In this document: positions 60,701 to 64,000 of the stretch, piece by piece
Layout of the letters: each line of letters begins with the position of its first letter
Position numbering within the stretch: position 1 is the stretch's first letter
Source of the DNA: Hyalella azteca
Lineage: Eukaryota > Arthropoda > Malacostraca > Amphipoda > Hyalellidae
Length of the DNA: 64,000 nt
NCBI RefSeq assembly: GCF_000764305.2
Contig: NW_025941719.1
Coordinates: 558,001-622,000, forward strand
Direction of reading: 5' to 3'
The notes under the pieces: generated by a model
Seen by the model: the letters and a program-made list of their open reading frames with translations, nothing else
Databases searched by the model: none
What the model was told of the DNA's origin: nothing
Translations under genes and position numbers: made by a program

Positions 60701-62641
60701 CTGACTTCATGAACAGCATGGGCGTCGTAAGTATCTTGCCCTGTGATGGCGATGTTAAGTCGGCCTTCGCAGAAAATTATTGAGTAGCGATGTGAACTGG
60801 AACAATCGTTTCGCCTAAAATATTGATTCTTTTGCTTCGTTTATGTGAATCGTTGTTTATGTGAATCGTTCGTTTTTTGTACTTCGTTTAAAGTTACACA
60901 ATATTTTAGACTAGTAGTTTGGCGAGATGTGATGTCGCATTTGAACTTCAGCAAAAAAATAATGAACAACATGAGCGGCTGGTTAAAGATTAGCACACCT
61001 TATATAAGCATCAAGGAATAAGTTGCATTTTTTGTTAACGGGTCAATTAATCAATTTCAGTAATGGTAAAGTAATGAACATTTTGCCCCGCAGCCTGACA
61101 CCACCGTGAATTCACTCGTATCAAGCGCGAATGAAAGCGATCCGGTGAACGAACCTTCAGCTCTCGAGGCGTCGGAACGGAATGGACTCGTCAGAAGAGC
61201 TGACTCTGAACAGTTACGTGGTTCTTCTTTCGATGCCAGCAATTCAGGGTCCGACGAAGAAGAACCTCTATTCATGGTAAGCTAACATAATATTCATCTG
61301 TCTTAAGTGTTACCTTTGAGTTAGAAAAACAAATTATTGTTTGACGAAAGTTCTCACCTAGAACTTTCCAATGATAGAGCTGAGAATTAATACATCAACT
61401 TGCAAATCTTTCATGTCTGAGATCGACGTTTGAACTCTATCTCTACTGAAGTAATATACGTCCTCTTACAGCGCTGCACTTCGATCGAATCCATCATCCA
61501 TCACTCTCCAAACGACACTGTAGGTACAAGGAAAATTCCGATCTCACCGCAACCTCAGTCATGGCCTCAGCAACGGTTCTCGGCCAACGAAGTCGTAGAC
61601 AGGCGCCGAGGTCAGCTCTCTGCTCGGTCACATTCCATAGTTGAGTTCGAGTCCTCTACAGACGACGACGTGTACTCGTTCTCGTCCGACGATGAGCACG
61701 TTATTGTTGTCACACCCGAACCCGACGTACCTGAAGAAATGACAATTGACGAAGATTTTATCGATGGGTACCTGGAAGAGGAGGAGGAAGAAAATCAACT
61801 GGATCAAGTAGAAAAAGGTCTCAAGTCTAATAAACTCAATAGTAAGGACTGGGAAGTTCAAATGCTTGCTCAAAAACTAGCCGACGAACAAAGAACAGTG
61901 GCTCGTAGAGTTGACAGGGATATTGCCACTGGAAAACTACGTAGCGAACTGGCTGACGTTCACAGCGCCTTGGCCACCGAAGACTTAGATGACCTCACCG
62001 ACAGGGATGTCGTTAGTCTCCAAACATTTGTCAAGTCTCAAAGGGACAGCCTTAAGCCCTATATTCGACTATACAGCTTAGAAGAGAGACCAGTTTTGGA
62101 TGAAGAGTTTTGCTCTCTCTACCGAAGCTACTCGCAAAACATTCTCACGCGAACTACTGAATTGGAAAAATCGGGAAGAAGTCATAAACCGATTCATCAA
62201 TTGATGAATACTTTGGCTAGTTTGACTCTACCTGAACGATTCCTTTTAGATCGACTCCACCATAGCCGAGAACGATTTAGAAGGCTTGCCAAACAGCGAT
62301 CTTTAGGCGATGAGCCTTTCTCTACCACCGGCTCAAAGAAATTTTCAGCTCTGCGAGAAAACAGCAGTAACAACGCGGCATTCAGAAGGTCACGAAGCAT
62401 GTGTTCACCTCCTAATTCTACAGAAACATCACCAAAATTCACGAGAAGTCCCTTACGAGGGCCATCCCCGGTGTTAGAGATAGCAAATGAAACCCGTAGC
62501 GGACCGGCTACGGTGTCCGCCATGTTCGCCAACCTCCAGCGTTCCATGACTAACCTAACCTCCGGCTCGAGAGCTCGAGGACTCGGACCTCGCAGTATGA
62601 CTTTACAGGAGAGTCAGCCGATCCTCTACTCCTCTAGGTAG
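205..62641 (+). CDS. Cngl: Cyclic nucleotide-gated channel, Cngl-like, 21 coding exons (5' partial)
   Basis: Spliced model: 205-722, 1800-2081, 25497-25647, 44849-45078, 45437-45623, 46851-47088, 48049-48154, 51620-51678, 51981-52042, 52515-52603, 53884-53989, 54418-54572, 54884-54967, 55257-55353, 56254-56462, 57825-57914, 58311-59538, 59727-60242, 60616-60726, 61094-61276, 61472-62641. All junctions are GT-AG and keep codon phase, giving 5,871 nt (1,956 residues). In partial-protein numbering: N-terminal cytoplasmic region 1-355, S1 about 358-380, S2 397-412, S3 438-456, S4 468-489, S5 495-520, pore 546-567, S6 572-592, C-linker 605-676, cyclic nucleotide-binding domain 677-800, tail to 1956. 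CNG channels are tetrameric plasma-membrane cation channels opened by cGMP or cAMP. TLTTIGD in the filter, [17 protein letters not shown] and KRTADV in the ligand pocket are diagnostic. The linker [10 protein letters not shown] and the long GAGLPL tail point to the insect Cngl branch rather than CngA; this is from memory. The start codon lies upstream of the window. Confidence 0.9.
723..1799 (+). other. Intron 1
   Basis: AT-rich intron of 1,077 bp with no supported gene. Donor GTAAGT; acceptor GTGCTAG at 1793-1799. Confidence 0.7.
1800..2081 (+). CDS. Cngl: Channel exon 2: N-terminal cytoplasmic region
   Basis: Residues 173-267. An upstream acceptor (TTACAG, 1779) also precedes an open frame, but only the acceptor ending at 1799 keeps phase with exon 1 (AG|A gives Arg, then [11 protein letters not shown]). 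The segment runs from a charged [16 protein letters not shown] stretch to [24 protein letters not shown], a basic amphipathic end. The donor is the weak AG|GTATCG at 2082, and the remaining AG joins a G in exon 3. Confidence 0.78.
3790..4310. promoter_or_regulatory. GC-rich patch in intron 2, possible alternative promoter or 5' exon
   Basis: About 250 bp (3790-4060) is much richer in G and C than its surroundings, with several CpGs (for example CTCGCGACAGCGTGC and CATCGCGCGGTG). A good donor-like sequence, ACA|GTGAGTGA, follows at 4301-4309. That would fit a non-coding first exon of a shorter channel isoform. No TATA box or initiator is obvious, and both strands carry short open frames of unremarkable content, so function is unproven. 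Confidence 0.25.
7018..7190. repeat. Degenerate 50-bp tandem repeat, about 3 copies
   Basis: CACGCAGGCAAAGAAAGT, GCGCAGGCAAGGAATGT and ACGCAAGCACAGGAAGT recur about 50 bp apart, each followed by ATCAATTARTAC-like sequence. Confidence 0.65.
11815..11890. repeat. Cluster of CTCGATTTCTCGA palindromic words
   Basis: Overlapping copies of CTCGATTTCTCG and CTCGAGAAAT form imperfect palindromes within 75 bp, ending in a CTCGATTTCTCGATTTT run. Confidence 0.5.
13035..13385. repeat. 35-bp minisatellite, about 10 copies
   Basis: The core GCCAGTCATGCTGATCAAAT plus GAATATTTCTTTAAC repeats about every 35 bp. Outer copies are more diverged (CAACGTCAGTCATGTTGACC, CGCCCGTCATGCTGATC). There is no spacer diversity between units, so this is a minisatellite rather than an array with unique spacers. 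Confidence 0.85.
13526..13641. mobile_element. Short inverted-repeat unit enclosing a GGAC/AGAC microsatellite
   Basis: AGCGCATTTTCTC at 13526-13538 is the exact reverse complement of GAGAAAATGCGCT at 13629-13641. Between them lies a (GGAC)n-(AGAC)n tract near 13560-13592. The arrangement is MITE-like, but no clear target-site duplication is seen. Confidence 0.45.
14859..14899. repeat. Imperfect hairpin
   Basis: GGCCATAAAAAGTCA pairs with GACTTTTTTATGGTCTGGCC across a short loop, with a three-base bulge. The role is unknown. Confidence 0.5.
15600..16085. repeat. Three tandem copies of a 156-172 bp unit
   Basis: The block ACTTTAAAACTT..ATGATCTACA..AAGTCGAGTGATATT..GGAACACTT..GAGGCCACATT..TACATTCTGAGTAATTGTG appears three times. 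The TCTACA word falls at about 15659, 15831 and 15987. Copies 2 and 3 are the most alike. Confidence 0.8.
17314..17470. repeat. Two tandem copies of a roughly 75-bp unit
   Basis: Two copies of a block running CATCTTCGCGATTTCAATG (second copy ...GCAATTTCAATGG), then GAAAAAACAA..GCYGAAA..AAAAATGAACRRAATTT, ending in AAGGACCAAA or AAGGGCCAAA. Confidence 0.65.
20580..20720. repeat. Degenerate TACAGCGGTGCAGACAC repeat
   Basis: AGGTACAGTGGTGCAGACAC (about 20582) and AGGTACAGCGGTGCAGACAC (about 20671) bracket further partial copies (TACAGCGGTACAGCTAGACAC, TACAGGTGCTGACAC). Confidence 0.55.
24040..24270. repeat. Degenerate tandem repeat of about 65 bp
   Basis: The word CTTCTCAACC..CCTGCTAATTC..CTGATTGTACTAGAGCA recurs 3-4 times with heavy divergence. 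Confidence 0.5.
25327..25527 (+). repeat. Tandem duplication of the exon 3 acceptor region (100-102 bp units)
   Basis: Copy 1 (about 25327-25427) and copy 2 (about 25428-25527) both run from GATTTCAAATCAGC through AATAATTTACAA, a pyrimidine-rich stretch and a GCAG or CCAG acceptor, into GATGAAATCGAACCAGC. The true exon 3 start is copy 2. Copy 1 carries its own acceptor at 25394 plus 31 bp of exon-like sequence, in the same phase, with no stop between the two. Confidence 0.85.
25497..25647 (+). CDS. Cngl: Channel exon 3: N-terminal region before S1
   Basis: Residues 267-317, acceptor GGTCCAG, donor CAG|GTAGGC. AG|G completes Arg, then [16 protein letters not shown] and [19 protein letters not shown], ending [15 protein letters not shown]. 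It ends in phase 0 and joins exon 4 directly. With the end of exon 2 it forms a long basic amphipathic segment. An alternative upstream acceptor would extend it in frame by 34 codons from 25395. Confidence 0.85.
27131..27369. mobile_element. Non-autonomous piggyBac-type element (MITE), 231 bp
   Basis: Terminal CCCTCTACCGC (27135-27145) is the reverse complement of GCGGTAGAGGG (27355-27365). The right end is followed by TTAA (27366-27369). The left end is preceded by TCAA, one change from TTAA. CCC-starting termini with TTAA targets are the hallmark of piggyBac elements. There is no transposase inside, so this would be a non-autonomous copy. Confidence 0.65.
27513..27990. repeat. 27-bp minisatellite decaying into a GGCTAAGC-rich tract
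   Basis: TTACAGCAAGGCTAAGCAAG plus GACGAGC repeats almost exactly four to five times from 27513, then degenerates over about 350 bp, where AGCAAGGCTAAGC-like words recur about every 13-27 bp. Because 27 is a multiple of three, it gives short open frames on both strands (SKAKQGRAY on plus). I read these as repeat translations, not genes. Confidence 0.85.
33021..33248 (+). other. Unassigned short open frame in intron 3
   Basis: 75 codons with a basic, coding-like content ([20 protein letters not shown], then [19 protein letters not shown]). An acceptor-like TTCGCAACGCAG lies inside it at about 33051. It is not phase-compatible with exons 3 and 4 as a single cassette. It could be an alternative first exon or chance. 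I do not recognise it. Confidence 0.15.
35860..36020. mobile_element. Hairpin (inverted-repeat) element, arms of about 65 bp
   Basis: The left arm, from ATAAAACTTTTAAAAACCACG through CGTTTTCTTAAGGGACAAAA to ACTCTTACATAACAT (about 35926), pairs with the right arm ATGTTATGTAAGAGT (from about 35951) through TTGTCCGTTAAGAAAACGTG to TTTTAGAAGTTTAT. The loop is about 24 bp. This is a foldback or MITE-like structure with no coding capacity. Confidence 0.75.
37950..38550. repeat. 38-bp minisatellite, about 15 copies
   Basis: Unit TACACGATATTTAACACGGT plus AACTTCTTTTTATCCAAT. About 15 CGGTAAC words are spaced at roughly 38 bp. A three-unit block (AATACGGTAACTTCTTATTC, then AATACGGTAACTTAATTTTA, then ACGCGACATTTAACACGG) is itself duplicated, giving a higher-order repeat of about 114 bp around 38140-38350. 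Confidence 0.9.
40814..40832. repeat. Palindrome GTGGGTCA-TCC-TGACCCAC
   Basis: Perfect 8-bp arms around a 3-base centre, followed by ACTTTGGCCC. Similar GGGTCA/TGACCC palindromes are known near the ends of some piggyBac-like elements, but no element boundary is visible here. Confidence 0.4.
41049..41386. mobile_element. Nested foldback element
   Basis: The left arm (AGGAAT at 41049, then GTAAAGAAAATAGCCAAAAA, GTTCACCATTTCTTATAAGA, GTCCAGCTCCATCGTCACGT, CAGTTCAAAACCTAGAACAC) is matched in reverse complement by the right arm ending CTTTTTGGTTATTTTCTTTA and ATTCCT (about 41386). Inside are two smaller palindromes around GAACACAG-GTACTGTG-like centres and an extra partial copy of GATGGAGCTGGAC. 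No open frame of note. Confidence 0.8.
42830..42960 (+). promoter_or_regulatory. GC-richer segment with a TATATAA word, weak promoter candidate
   Basis: CCTCCTATATAACACGAGCC at about 42912-42931 resembles a TATA box in a locally GC-rich setting, 1.9 kb upstream of exon 4, the first transmembrane exon. A CATTTGTTTGATG word that is inverted relative to nearby CATCAAACAAAT follows. There is no transcript evidence. Confidence 0.15.
43276..43566. repeat. 60-bp minisatellite, 5 copies
   Basis: Unit ACGTGTTACCTACAGTTTAC, GACCGTGCTTTTCTTCCTAC, GTGTAATGCAGATAAAAATT. The outer copies are diverged. 60 is a multiple of three, so the repeat stays open in more than one frame, but the peptide is only a repeat translation. 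Confidence 0.9.
44849..45078 (+). CDS. Cngl: Channel exon 4: pre-S1 and S1 helix
   Basis: Residues 318-394, acceptor GCATGCAG, donor TG|GTACGC. An acidic/Ser start ([18 protein letters not shown]), a basic [19 protein letters not shown] and then S1 ([19 protein letters not shown]), followed by [19 protein letters not shown]. The basic pre-S1 stretch followed by NP.G...YFYWL is typical of CNG channels. The final Trp codon is split with exon 5. Confidence 0.95.
45079..45436 (+). other. Intron 4
   Basis: 358 bp, AT-rich, nothing else seen. Acceptor TCCCTCAG. Confidence 0.85.
45437..45623 (+). CDS. Cngl: Channel exon 5: S2 to S3
   Basis: Residues 394-456. S2 is [18 protein letters not shown]. 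The very conserved linker [18 protein letters not shown] follows, then S3 ([19 protein letters not shown]). RTGYLEQGL is a CNG-family signature. Donor GCG|GTCAGT, which is also used at exons 10 and 11. Ends in phase 0. Confidence 0.95.
45624..46850 (+). other. Intron 5, with splice-site-like repeats
   Basis: AT-rich for its first 850 bp. The last 350 bp hold a degenerate repeat (separate entry) rich in GTAAGT and GCAG words just before the S4 exon. Confidence 0.75.
46490..46806. repeat. Degenerate repeat of GCAGTTAGTAC / GTAAGTGCAGGAGT words
   Basis: At least ten related words (GTAGTAAGTACT, GCAGTAAGTGCAGG, GCAGTTAGTACTGTAG, GCGTAAGTGCTGCAG, GCTGTAAGTGCGTG, ATAGTAAGTGCAGG) lie within about 315 bp, immediately upstream of exon 6. 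Many copies contain GTAAGT (consensus 5' splice site) or GCAG. Confidence 0.75.
46851..47088 (+). CDS. Cngl: Channel exon 6: S4 voltage-sensor helix, S5
   Basis: Residues 457-535. Acceptor TTCTCCGCAG, donor [21 protein letters not shown] leads into S4, [20 protein letters not shown], which has fewer basic residues than voltage-gated potassium channels, as is usual for CNG channels. [20 protein letters not shown] is S5, with [14 protein letters not shown] into the outer turret and WVYPYNA. Ends with one base over. Confidence 0.95.
47089..48048 (+). other. Intron 6
   Basis: AT-rich. About 47110-47175 carries three copies of CATTCTAGYACATGCT. Otherwise nothing is supported. Acceptor GAATTCAG. 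Confidence 0.75.
48049..48154 (+). CDS. Cngl: Channel exon 7: pore helix and selectivity filter
   Basis: Residues 536-571. A|GG gives Arg, then [19 protein letters not shown] and the filter [15 protein letters not shown]. The acidic filter residue is Asp (about 562) where vertebrate CNGA subunits have Glu. The AG acceptor sits in CAGGG, and phase fixes the exon start at 48049. Donor CA|GTAAGT. Confidence 0.93.
48155..51619 (+). other. Intron 7 (3.5 kb)
   Basis: AT-rich intron. 50299-50719 carries a coding-like segment ending in a polyadenylation signal and an A tract (separate entry). 50940-50970 is CT-rich. The rest shows nothing. Confidence 0.7.
50299..50719 (+). pseudogene. Possible processed retrocopy or nested transcript end, unidentified
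   Basis: An open frame from just after a TAA at about 50296 runs about 140 codons with a hydrophilic, coding-like composition ([54 protein letters not shown]). An AATAAA at 50679-50684 is followed 23 bases later by a run of 12 A (50708-50719). An AATAAA closely followed by a genomic A tract is the usual mark of a reverse-transcribed mRNA. It is not phase-compatible with the flanking channel exons. The parent protein is not recognised. It could also be a nested gene's last exon, or chance. Confidence 0.35.
51620..51678 (+). CDS. Cngl: Channel exon 8: S6
   Basis: Residues 571-591. CA|A, then [28 protein letters not shown] is the S6 gate motif of CNG channels. Acceptor TTGCTGCAG, donor GG|GTGAGT. 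Only 59 nt; phase 2 in, phase 1 out. Confidence 0.92.
51981..52042 (+). CDS. Cngl: Channel exon 9: S6 end and C-linker start
   Basis: Residues 591-611: [30 protein letters not shown] is the conserved entry into the A' helix of the C-linker. Acceptor TTTTCAG, donor TTG|GTGCGT. The preceding 302-bp intron (51679-51980) and following 472-bp intron (52043-52514) are AT-rich and empty. Confidence 0.92.
52515..52603 (+). CDS. Cngl: Channel exon 10: C-linker
   Basis: Residues 612-641: [20 protein letters not shown] then [18 protein letters not shown] and [10 protein letters not shown] match the C-linker B'-C' helices that transmit ligand binding to the gate. Donor AG|GTCAGT. Confidence 0.94.
52604..53883 (+). 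other. Intron 10
   Basis: 1.28 kb. Starts with an ATA microsatellite (52608-52632). The rest is AT-rich with no supported gene. Confidence 0.75.
53884..53989 (+). CDS. Cngl: Channel exon 11: C-linker to binding domain
   Basis: Residues 641-676: [20 protein letters not shown] then [31 protein letters not shown] is the hallmark of the CNG C-linker D'-F' helices. [10 protein letters not shown] is, to my recollection, characteristic of the insect Cngl branch. Donor AAA|GTCAGT. Confidence 0.95.
54212..54400 (+). pseudogene. Retropepsin-like relic (LTR retrotransposon protease fragment)
   Basis: Within intron 11 (53990-54417) the plus strand reads [20 protein letters not shown] followed by [17 protein letters not shown] flanked by hydrophobics, then ISLIS, is the active-site pattern of retroviral-type aspartic proteases of Gypsy/BEL-like retrotransposons. 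The fragment is short, preceded by a stop at 54209, and has no neighbouring reverse transcriptase or LTRs that I can see. Treat it as a decayed piece. Confidence 0.5.
54418..54572 (+). CDS. Cngl: Channel exon 12: cyclic nucleotide-binding domain, first half
   Basis: Residues 677-728: [56 protein letters not shown]...FL..LVLK.....F.PGD.IC.KG...REM.II..G matches the beta-roll entry of CNG binding domains. Acceptor GATTACAG; the adjacent GTGAGC at the exon start is a Val-Ser codon pair, not a donor. Donor AG|GTAAAT. Confidence 0.96.
54573..54883 (+). other. Intron 12
   Basis: 311 bp, AT-rich, nothing seen. Acceptor ATTATTTTTCAG. Confidence 0.85.
54884..54967 (+). CDS. Cngl: Channel exon 13: binding domain, phosphate-binding cassette
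   Basis: Residues 728-756: [20 protein letters not shown] then [17 protein letters not shown] carries the Gly-Glu pair that contacts the ribose of the nucleotide. The insert before the arginine is shorter than in vertebrate CNGA subunits. Donor AA|GTTAGT. Confidence 0.95.
55257..55353 (+). CDS. Cngl: Channel exon 14: binding domain end and C-helix
   Basis: Residues 756-788: [20 protein letters not shown] then [13 protein letters not shown]. Arg757 and Thr758 correspond to the phosphate-binding Arg and cGMP-contacting Thr of CNG channels. Acceptor AATTTCAG, donor CAG|GTAAAC. Intron 13 (54968-55256) is AT-rich and empty. Confidence 0.95.
55354..56253 (+). other. Intron 14
   Basis: 900 bp, AT-rich, no feature supported. 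A GAATTCTCATTGAA/TCAATGAATT series near 56190-56240 forms short repeats just before the acceptor CTGGCAG. Confidence 0.75.
56254..56462 (+). CDS. Cngl: Channel exon 15: C-helix end and start of the tail
   Basis: Residues 789-858: [20 protein letters not shown], then a Ser-rich [33 protein letters not shown] and [16 protein letters not shown]. It is GC-rich with a different codon bias from the AT-rich introns. The donor ACACG|GTGCGG is weak but phase-correct. Without splicing, the frame ends at TAA 56470-56472 after Cys-Gly, which would give a channel truncated just after the ligand domain. Confidence 0.85.
56437..56765 (+). repeat. Tandem duplication of the exon 15 3' end (137-bp unit)
   Basis: TTCAGGAAGAGCAGAGCAAT and GACACGGTGCGGATAA at 56437 recur at 56574 with near identity. 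The downstream GGAGAGTTATAGTGTTTGTG, CTTTTCCAAGCATG and ATTATTGAAGGCTCTACCA words also repeat, with a third partial copy of the GGAGAG block inside copy 2. Copy 2 includes a usable acceptor (CCACTTCAG) and the donor GTGCGG. Confidence 0.85.
56463..57824 (+). other. Intron 15
   Basis: Holds the duplicated exon 15 tail at its 5' end and the mariner relic in its 3' half. The 56770-57190 stretch is AT-rich with nothing else. Confidence 0.75.
57195..57611 (-). pseudogene. Mariner-family transposase relic, internally deleted
   Basis: On the minus strand, 57611-57426 reads [60 protein letters not shown]. This matches the N-terminal helix-turn-helix region of arthropod mariner (SETMAR-like) transposases. 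It is followed by an in-frame stop and ERSGSPF, a known conserved continuation. Near 57280-57195 [16 protein letters not shown] resembles the transposase C-terminus, so the catalytic middle is missing. Several stops; certainly inactive. Confidence 0.75.
57825..57914 (+). CDS. Cngl: Channel exon 16: tail
   Basis: Residues 858-888: [20 protein letters not shown] then [10 protein letters not shown]. Acceptor GAACATTTCAG, donor CAG|GTACAA. It carries the first copy of a basic VVKRILR motif that is echoed in exons 17 and 18. Phase 2 in and out. Confidence 0.8.
57915..58310 (+). other. Intron 16
   Basis: 396 bp, AT-rich, empty. Acceptor TTTTCGTTCAG. The open frame into exon 17 extends back to 58240, so start-codon choice alone would mislead here. 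Confidence 0.8.
58311..59538 (+). CDS. Cngl: Channel exon 17: long charged tail with GAGLPL repeats
   Basis: Residues 888-1297. It begins [17 protein letters not shown], then [11 protein letters not shown]. Two tandem copies follow of a roughly 30-residue unit: [20 protein letters not shown] (938-957) and [20 protein letters not shown] (982-1001), each followed by an Arg/Glu-rich helical run. Then comes [19 protein letters not shown] and a long polar, Ser/Asp/Lys-rich disordered region with [20 protein letters not shown]. Donor AAG|GTAACC. Read-through past the donor would add about 45 residues with a hydrophobic stretch ([19 protein letters not shown]) before a stop at 59674-59676. Confidence 0.88.
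59727..60242 (+). CDS. Cngl: Channel exon 18: tail
   Basis: Residues 1298-1469. Acceptor [27 protein letters not shown] precedes [20 protein letters not shown] (third basic motif), then [39 protein letters not shown] and a Ser-rich run ending [13 protein letters not shown]. Donor ATG|GTACAA is weak but phase 0. Without splicing the frame closes at TGA 60282-60284 after 13 more residues. Confidence 0.85.
60616..60726 (+). CDS. Cngl: Channel exon 19: coiled coil
   Basis: Residues 1470-1506: [20 protein letters not shown] then [17 protein letters not shown]. Hydrophobic residues fall at heptad-like spacing (I, W, M, L, I, I, L), suggesting a short coiled coil, possibly for subunit assembly as coiled coils in CNG channel tails do. 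Acceptor AATACAG, donor GTC|GTAAGT, phase 0 both sides. Confidence 0.85.
60727..61093 (+). other. Intron 19
   Basis: 367 bp, AT-rich, only small repeats of TATGTGAATCGTT. Acceptor GCCCCGCAG. Confidence 0.85.
61094..61276 (+). CDS. Cngl: Channel exon 20: tail
   Basis: Residues 1507-1567: [61 protein letters not shown]. Polar and acidic, no domain recognised. 61 whole codons with a strong donor ATG|GTAAGC. It has no internal start near its 5' end, so a search for complete open frames misses it. Confidence 0.85.
61472..62641 (+). CDS. Cngl: Channel exon 21: terminal tail exon with stop
   Basis: Residues 1568-1956, acceptor CCTCTTACAG, stop TAG 62639-62641. It starts [20 protein letters not shown] very acidic middle ([28 protein letters not shown]) is followed by a predicted helical region ([20 protein letters not shown] through [31 protein letters not shown]) and a Ser/Arg-rich end ([27 protein letters not shown]). 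The helical block resembles a folded segment rather than pure disorder. I do not recognise a named domain. Confidence 0.88.
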   Translation, partial: RCTSIESIIHHSPNDTVGTRKIPISPQPQSWPQQRFSANEVVDRRRGQLSARSHSIVEFESSTDDDVYSFSSDDEHVIVVTPEPDVPEEMTIDEDFIDGYLEEEEEENQLDQVEKGLKSNKLNSKDWEVQMLAQKLADEQRTVARRVDRDIATGKLRSELADVHSALATEDLDDLTDRDVVSLQTFVKSQRDSLKPYIRLYSLEERPVLDEEFCSLYRSYSQNILTRTTELEKSGRSHKPIHQLMNTLASLTLPERFLLDRLHHSRERFRRLAKQRSLGDEPFSTTGSKKFSALRENSSNNAAFRRSRSMCSPPNSTETSPKFTRSPLRGPSPVLEIANETRSGPATVSAMFANLQRSMTNLTSGSRARGLGPRSMTLQESQPILYSSR

Positions 62642-62890
62642 CACATTTTAACGAAGATGAGAATATTTTTGCTGCAATAATTATTAGGTCATCTCACATA
62701 TTTGCTAAAAAATATGCTCATCTATTTAAATATAGGAAACTTTACTATCAATCGAGTTACATCAACATAGAATGAACACCGTAAGAAATAAATGGAATCC
62801 GAATTGGCAATAAGTGAGAACAAAATAGCGGCCACATTATTATTACAATGGTCTTCTTCGGAACTCAAATAAAAACAGCTGTTCAGTTTA
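62642..62890 (+). promoter_or_regulatory. 3' UTR with two polyadenylation signals
   Basis: AATAAA at 62787-62792 and 62868-62873, 146 and 227 bases after the stop codon, fit as the end of the transcript. Confidence 0.6.
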
Positions 62891-64000
62891 ATGTGCGTAT
62901 TCGTTCAAGCTTAATAGCGTATTTATTGTAACTTTTATAGTAAGAGTTTGTTCTGTAGAAATAACCCGGCTTCTGATCCCGCTTGTAGGTAACCATCAAG
63001 CTTTCCTTCAATTCCCACTTCTTAAATCTGCGATAAAAAAATATATTTCAGAACTGCATGGGACGAAACAAGGGCCATTCAGGCGAGAATAATATTTTTT
63101 CTTTGGAATCCTGGGGTCCATATTTAGGCGCCACTATTATTGCTGCATGCATTACATTCATCTTTATTCCCCCAATGCAAGTAATGTCAGTGAATGCTAA
63201 GTACTGATTACAGTCTATGTCTGCTGTTTCCGACCTTCAGGTTGCTATATTTGGTCCATCAGGGTCTGGGATGTGAATTCACCCCAGAGCAAATGAATTG
63301 ACCATAGAAGGTACTACTCGACGAAATTCATGCAGATATTTACAAGTTTTCTGGATCATATAGAAATTATGTATCACGTTAAGGATGTGTTTTTCAATTA
63401 ATATGCACTATGTTATTTAGTTGCACAAGTGGCCATGACAAACCCAGCTCTGTGCGGTATTGACGCGTATGGATCGAAAAATTGGACAAAAAAACTTAGC
63501 GTATCAGATCCAGCATTTATACTGTAAGTGAATCAACCGTTGATTTCGACCAAACGTTAAGGAAATTTAGCACTGCTGTGGTTGATACTTCGATTGTGCG
63601 GGCGGTTCTTGCGTTTTTTTGCTCTAGGGCAAACTTGCATCACGCGACAGAAAACTTCAGCAATGAAAAACTCTTCCTTTCCTTGGCCTCCGCAAATAAT
63701 CGAGTGTGCTTTAGAAAGATTATTAAATAAGTTAGTCATGGCACAGAGCTTTATCCGCGTTGCAATAGCTTATATATGTTCCGAGTATCTACCTTAATTT
63801 GTATCATGCATCCAAAATAATTTAAAAATATTGTTTCTAGACAGGGTTAGACAAAACGTGCCATTTTGTTCTATATAAATTGAAGTCAAGTGACTACGCG
63901 CGCTTGGAATCTTCAGTTTTTTTTGGTTAATTTAACTTCATTACCAGCTTATATTTTAAAATAATATCTAAATAGTTGTTCAAAAATTTAGGAAAAACTG
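62891..64000. other. Downstream flank, no supported gene
   Basis: AT-rich. A possible small exon-like open stretch at 63052-63207 is not supported by phase or by a recognisable product. Nothing else is seen. Confidence 0.6.

Noticed and set aside
63052..63207. Possible extra 3' exon with a hydrophobic segment (YLGATIIAACITFIF)
   Set aside because: Frame does not join with the end of exon 21, polyadenylation signals precede it, and it has no known homologue.
1..64000. tRNA or other structured RNA genes
   Set aside because: I looked for GGTTCGANNCC-type T-loops and paired acceptor stems and found none that are convincing.

Overview
The window is animal nuclear DNA, most likely from an arthropod and probably a pancrustacean. 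It is AT-rich and dominated by long introns with GT-AG splice signals. It carries degenerate minisatellites, small inverted-repeat elements and a decayed mariner transposon. I cannot name the species. Nothing bacterial is present: no operons and no CRISPR.

One gene accounts for almost all the coding sequence. I chained 21 plus-strand exons between 205 and 62641 by checking donor/acceptor dinucleotides and codon phase at all 20 junctions. They give one uninterrupted reading frame of 1,956 residues, with the N-terminus missing upstream of the window. The product is a cyclic nucleotide-gated (CNG) cation channel. Its core most resembles the insect Cngl (CNG-like) branch; that assignment is from memory of the family, not from a search. 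The layout is: a low-complexity N-terminal cytoplasmic region (exons 1-3, 205-25647); the six-helix channel with S4 and pore (exons 4-8, 44849-51678); the C-linker (exons 9-11); the cyclic nucleotide-binding domain (exons 12-15); and a very long charged cytoplasmic tail with repeated short motifs, a predicted coiled coil and an acidic stretch (exons 16-21, 57825-62641). Two polyadenylation signals follow at 62787 and 62868.

Two introns are very large (2082-25496 and 25648-44848). They hold no second gene that I can support. They contain minisatellites with units of about 27, 35, 38, 50, 60 and 160-170 bp, a probable piggyBac-type MITE with a TTAA target (27131-27369), a long hairpin element (35860-36020) and a nested foldback element (41049-41386). 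Smaller introns carry a retropepsin-like relic (54212-54400), a possible processed retrocopy ending in AATAAA plus a 12-A tract (50299-50719) and an internally deleted mariner relic on the minus strand (57195-57611).

I found no previously undescribed multi-gene system. The most interesting signals are two small tandem duplications that copied splice sites of the channel gene itself. At exon 3, a second in-frame acceptor would add 34 residues. At exon 15, a copied 21-nt microexon-like unit would add 7 residues. The tail also contains internal repeat motifs, and weak donors there are followed closely by in-frame stops that could produce shorter channels.
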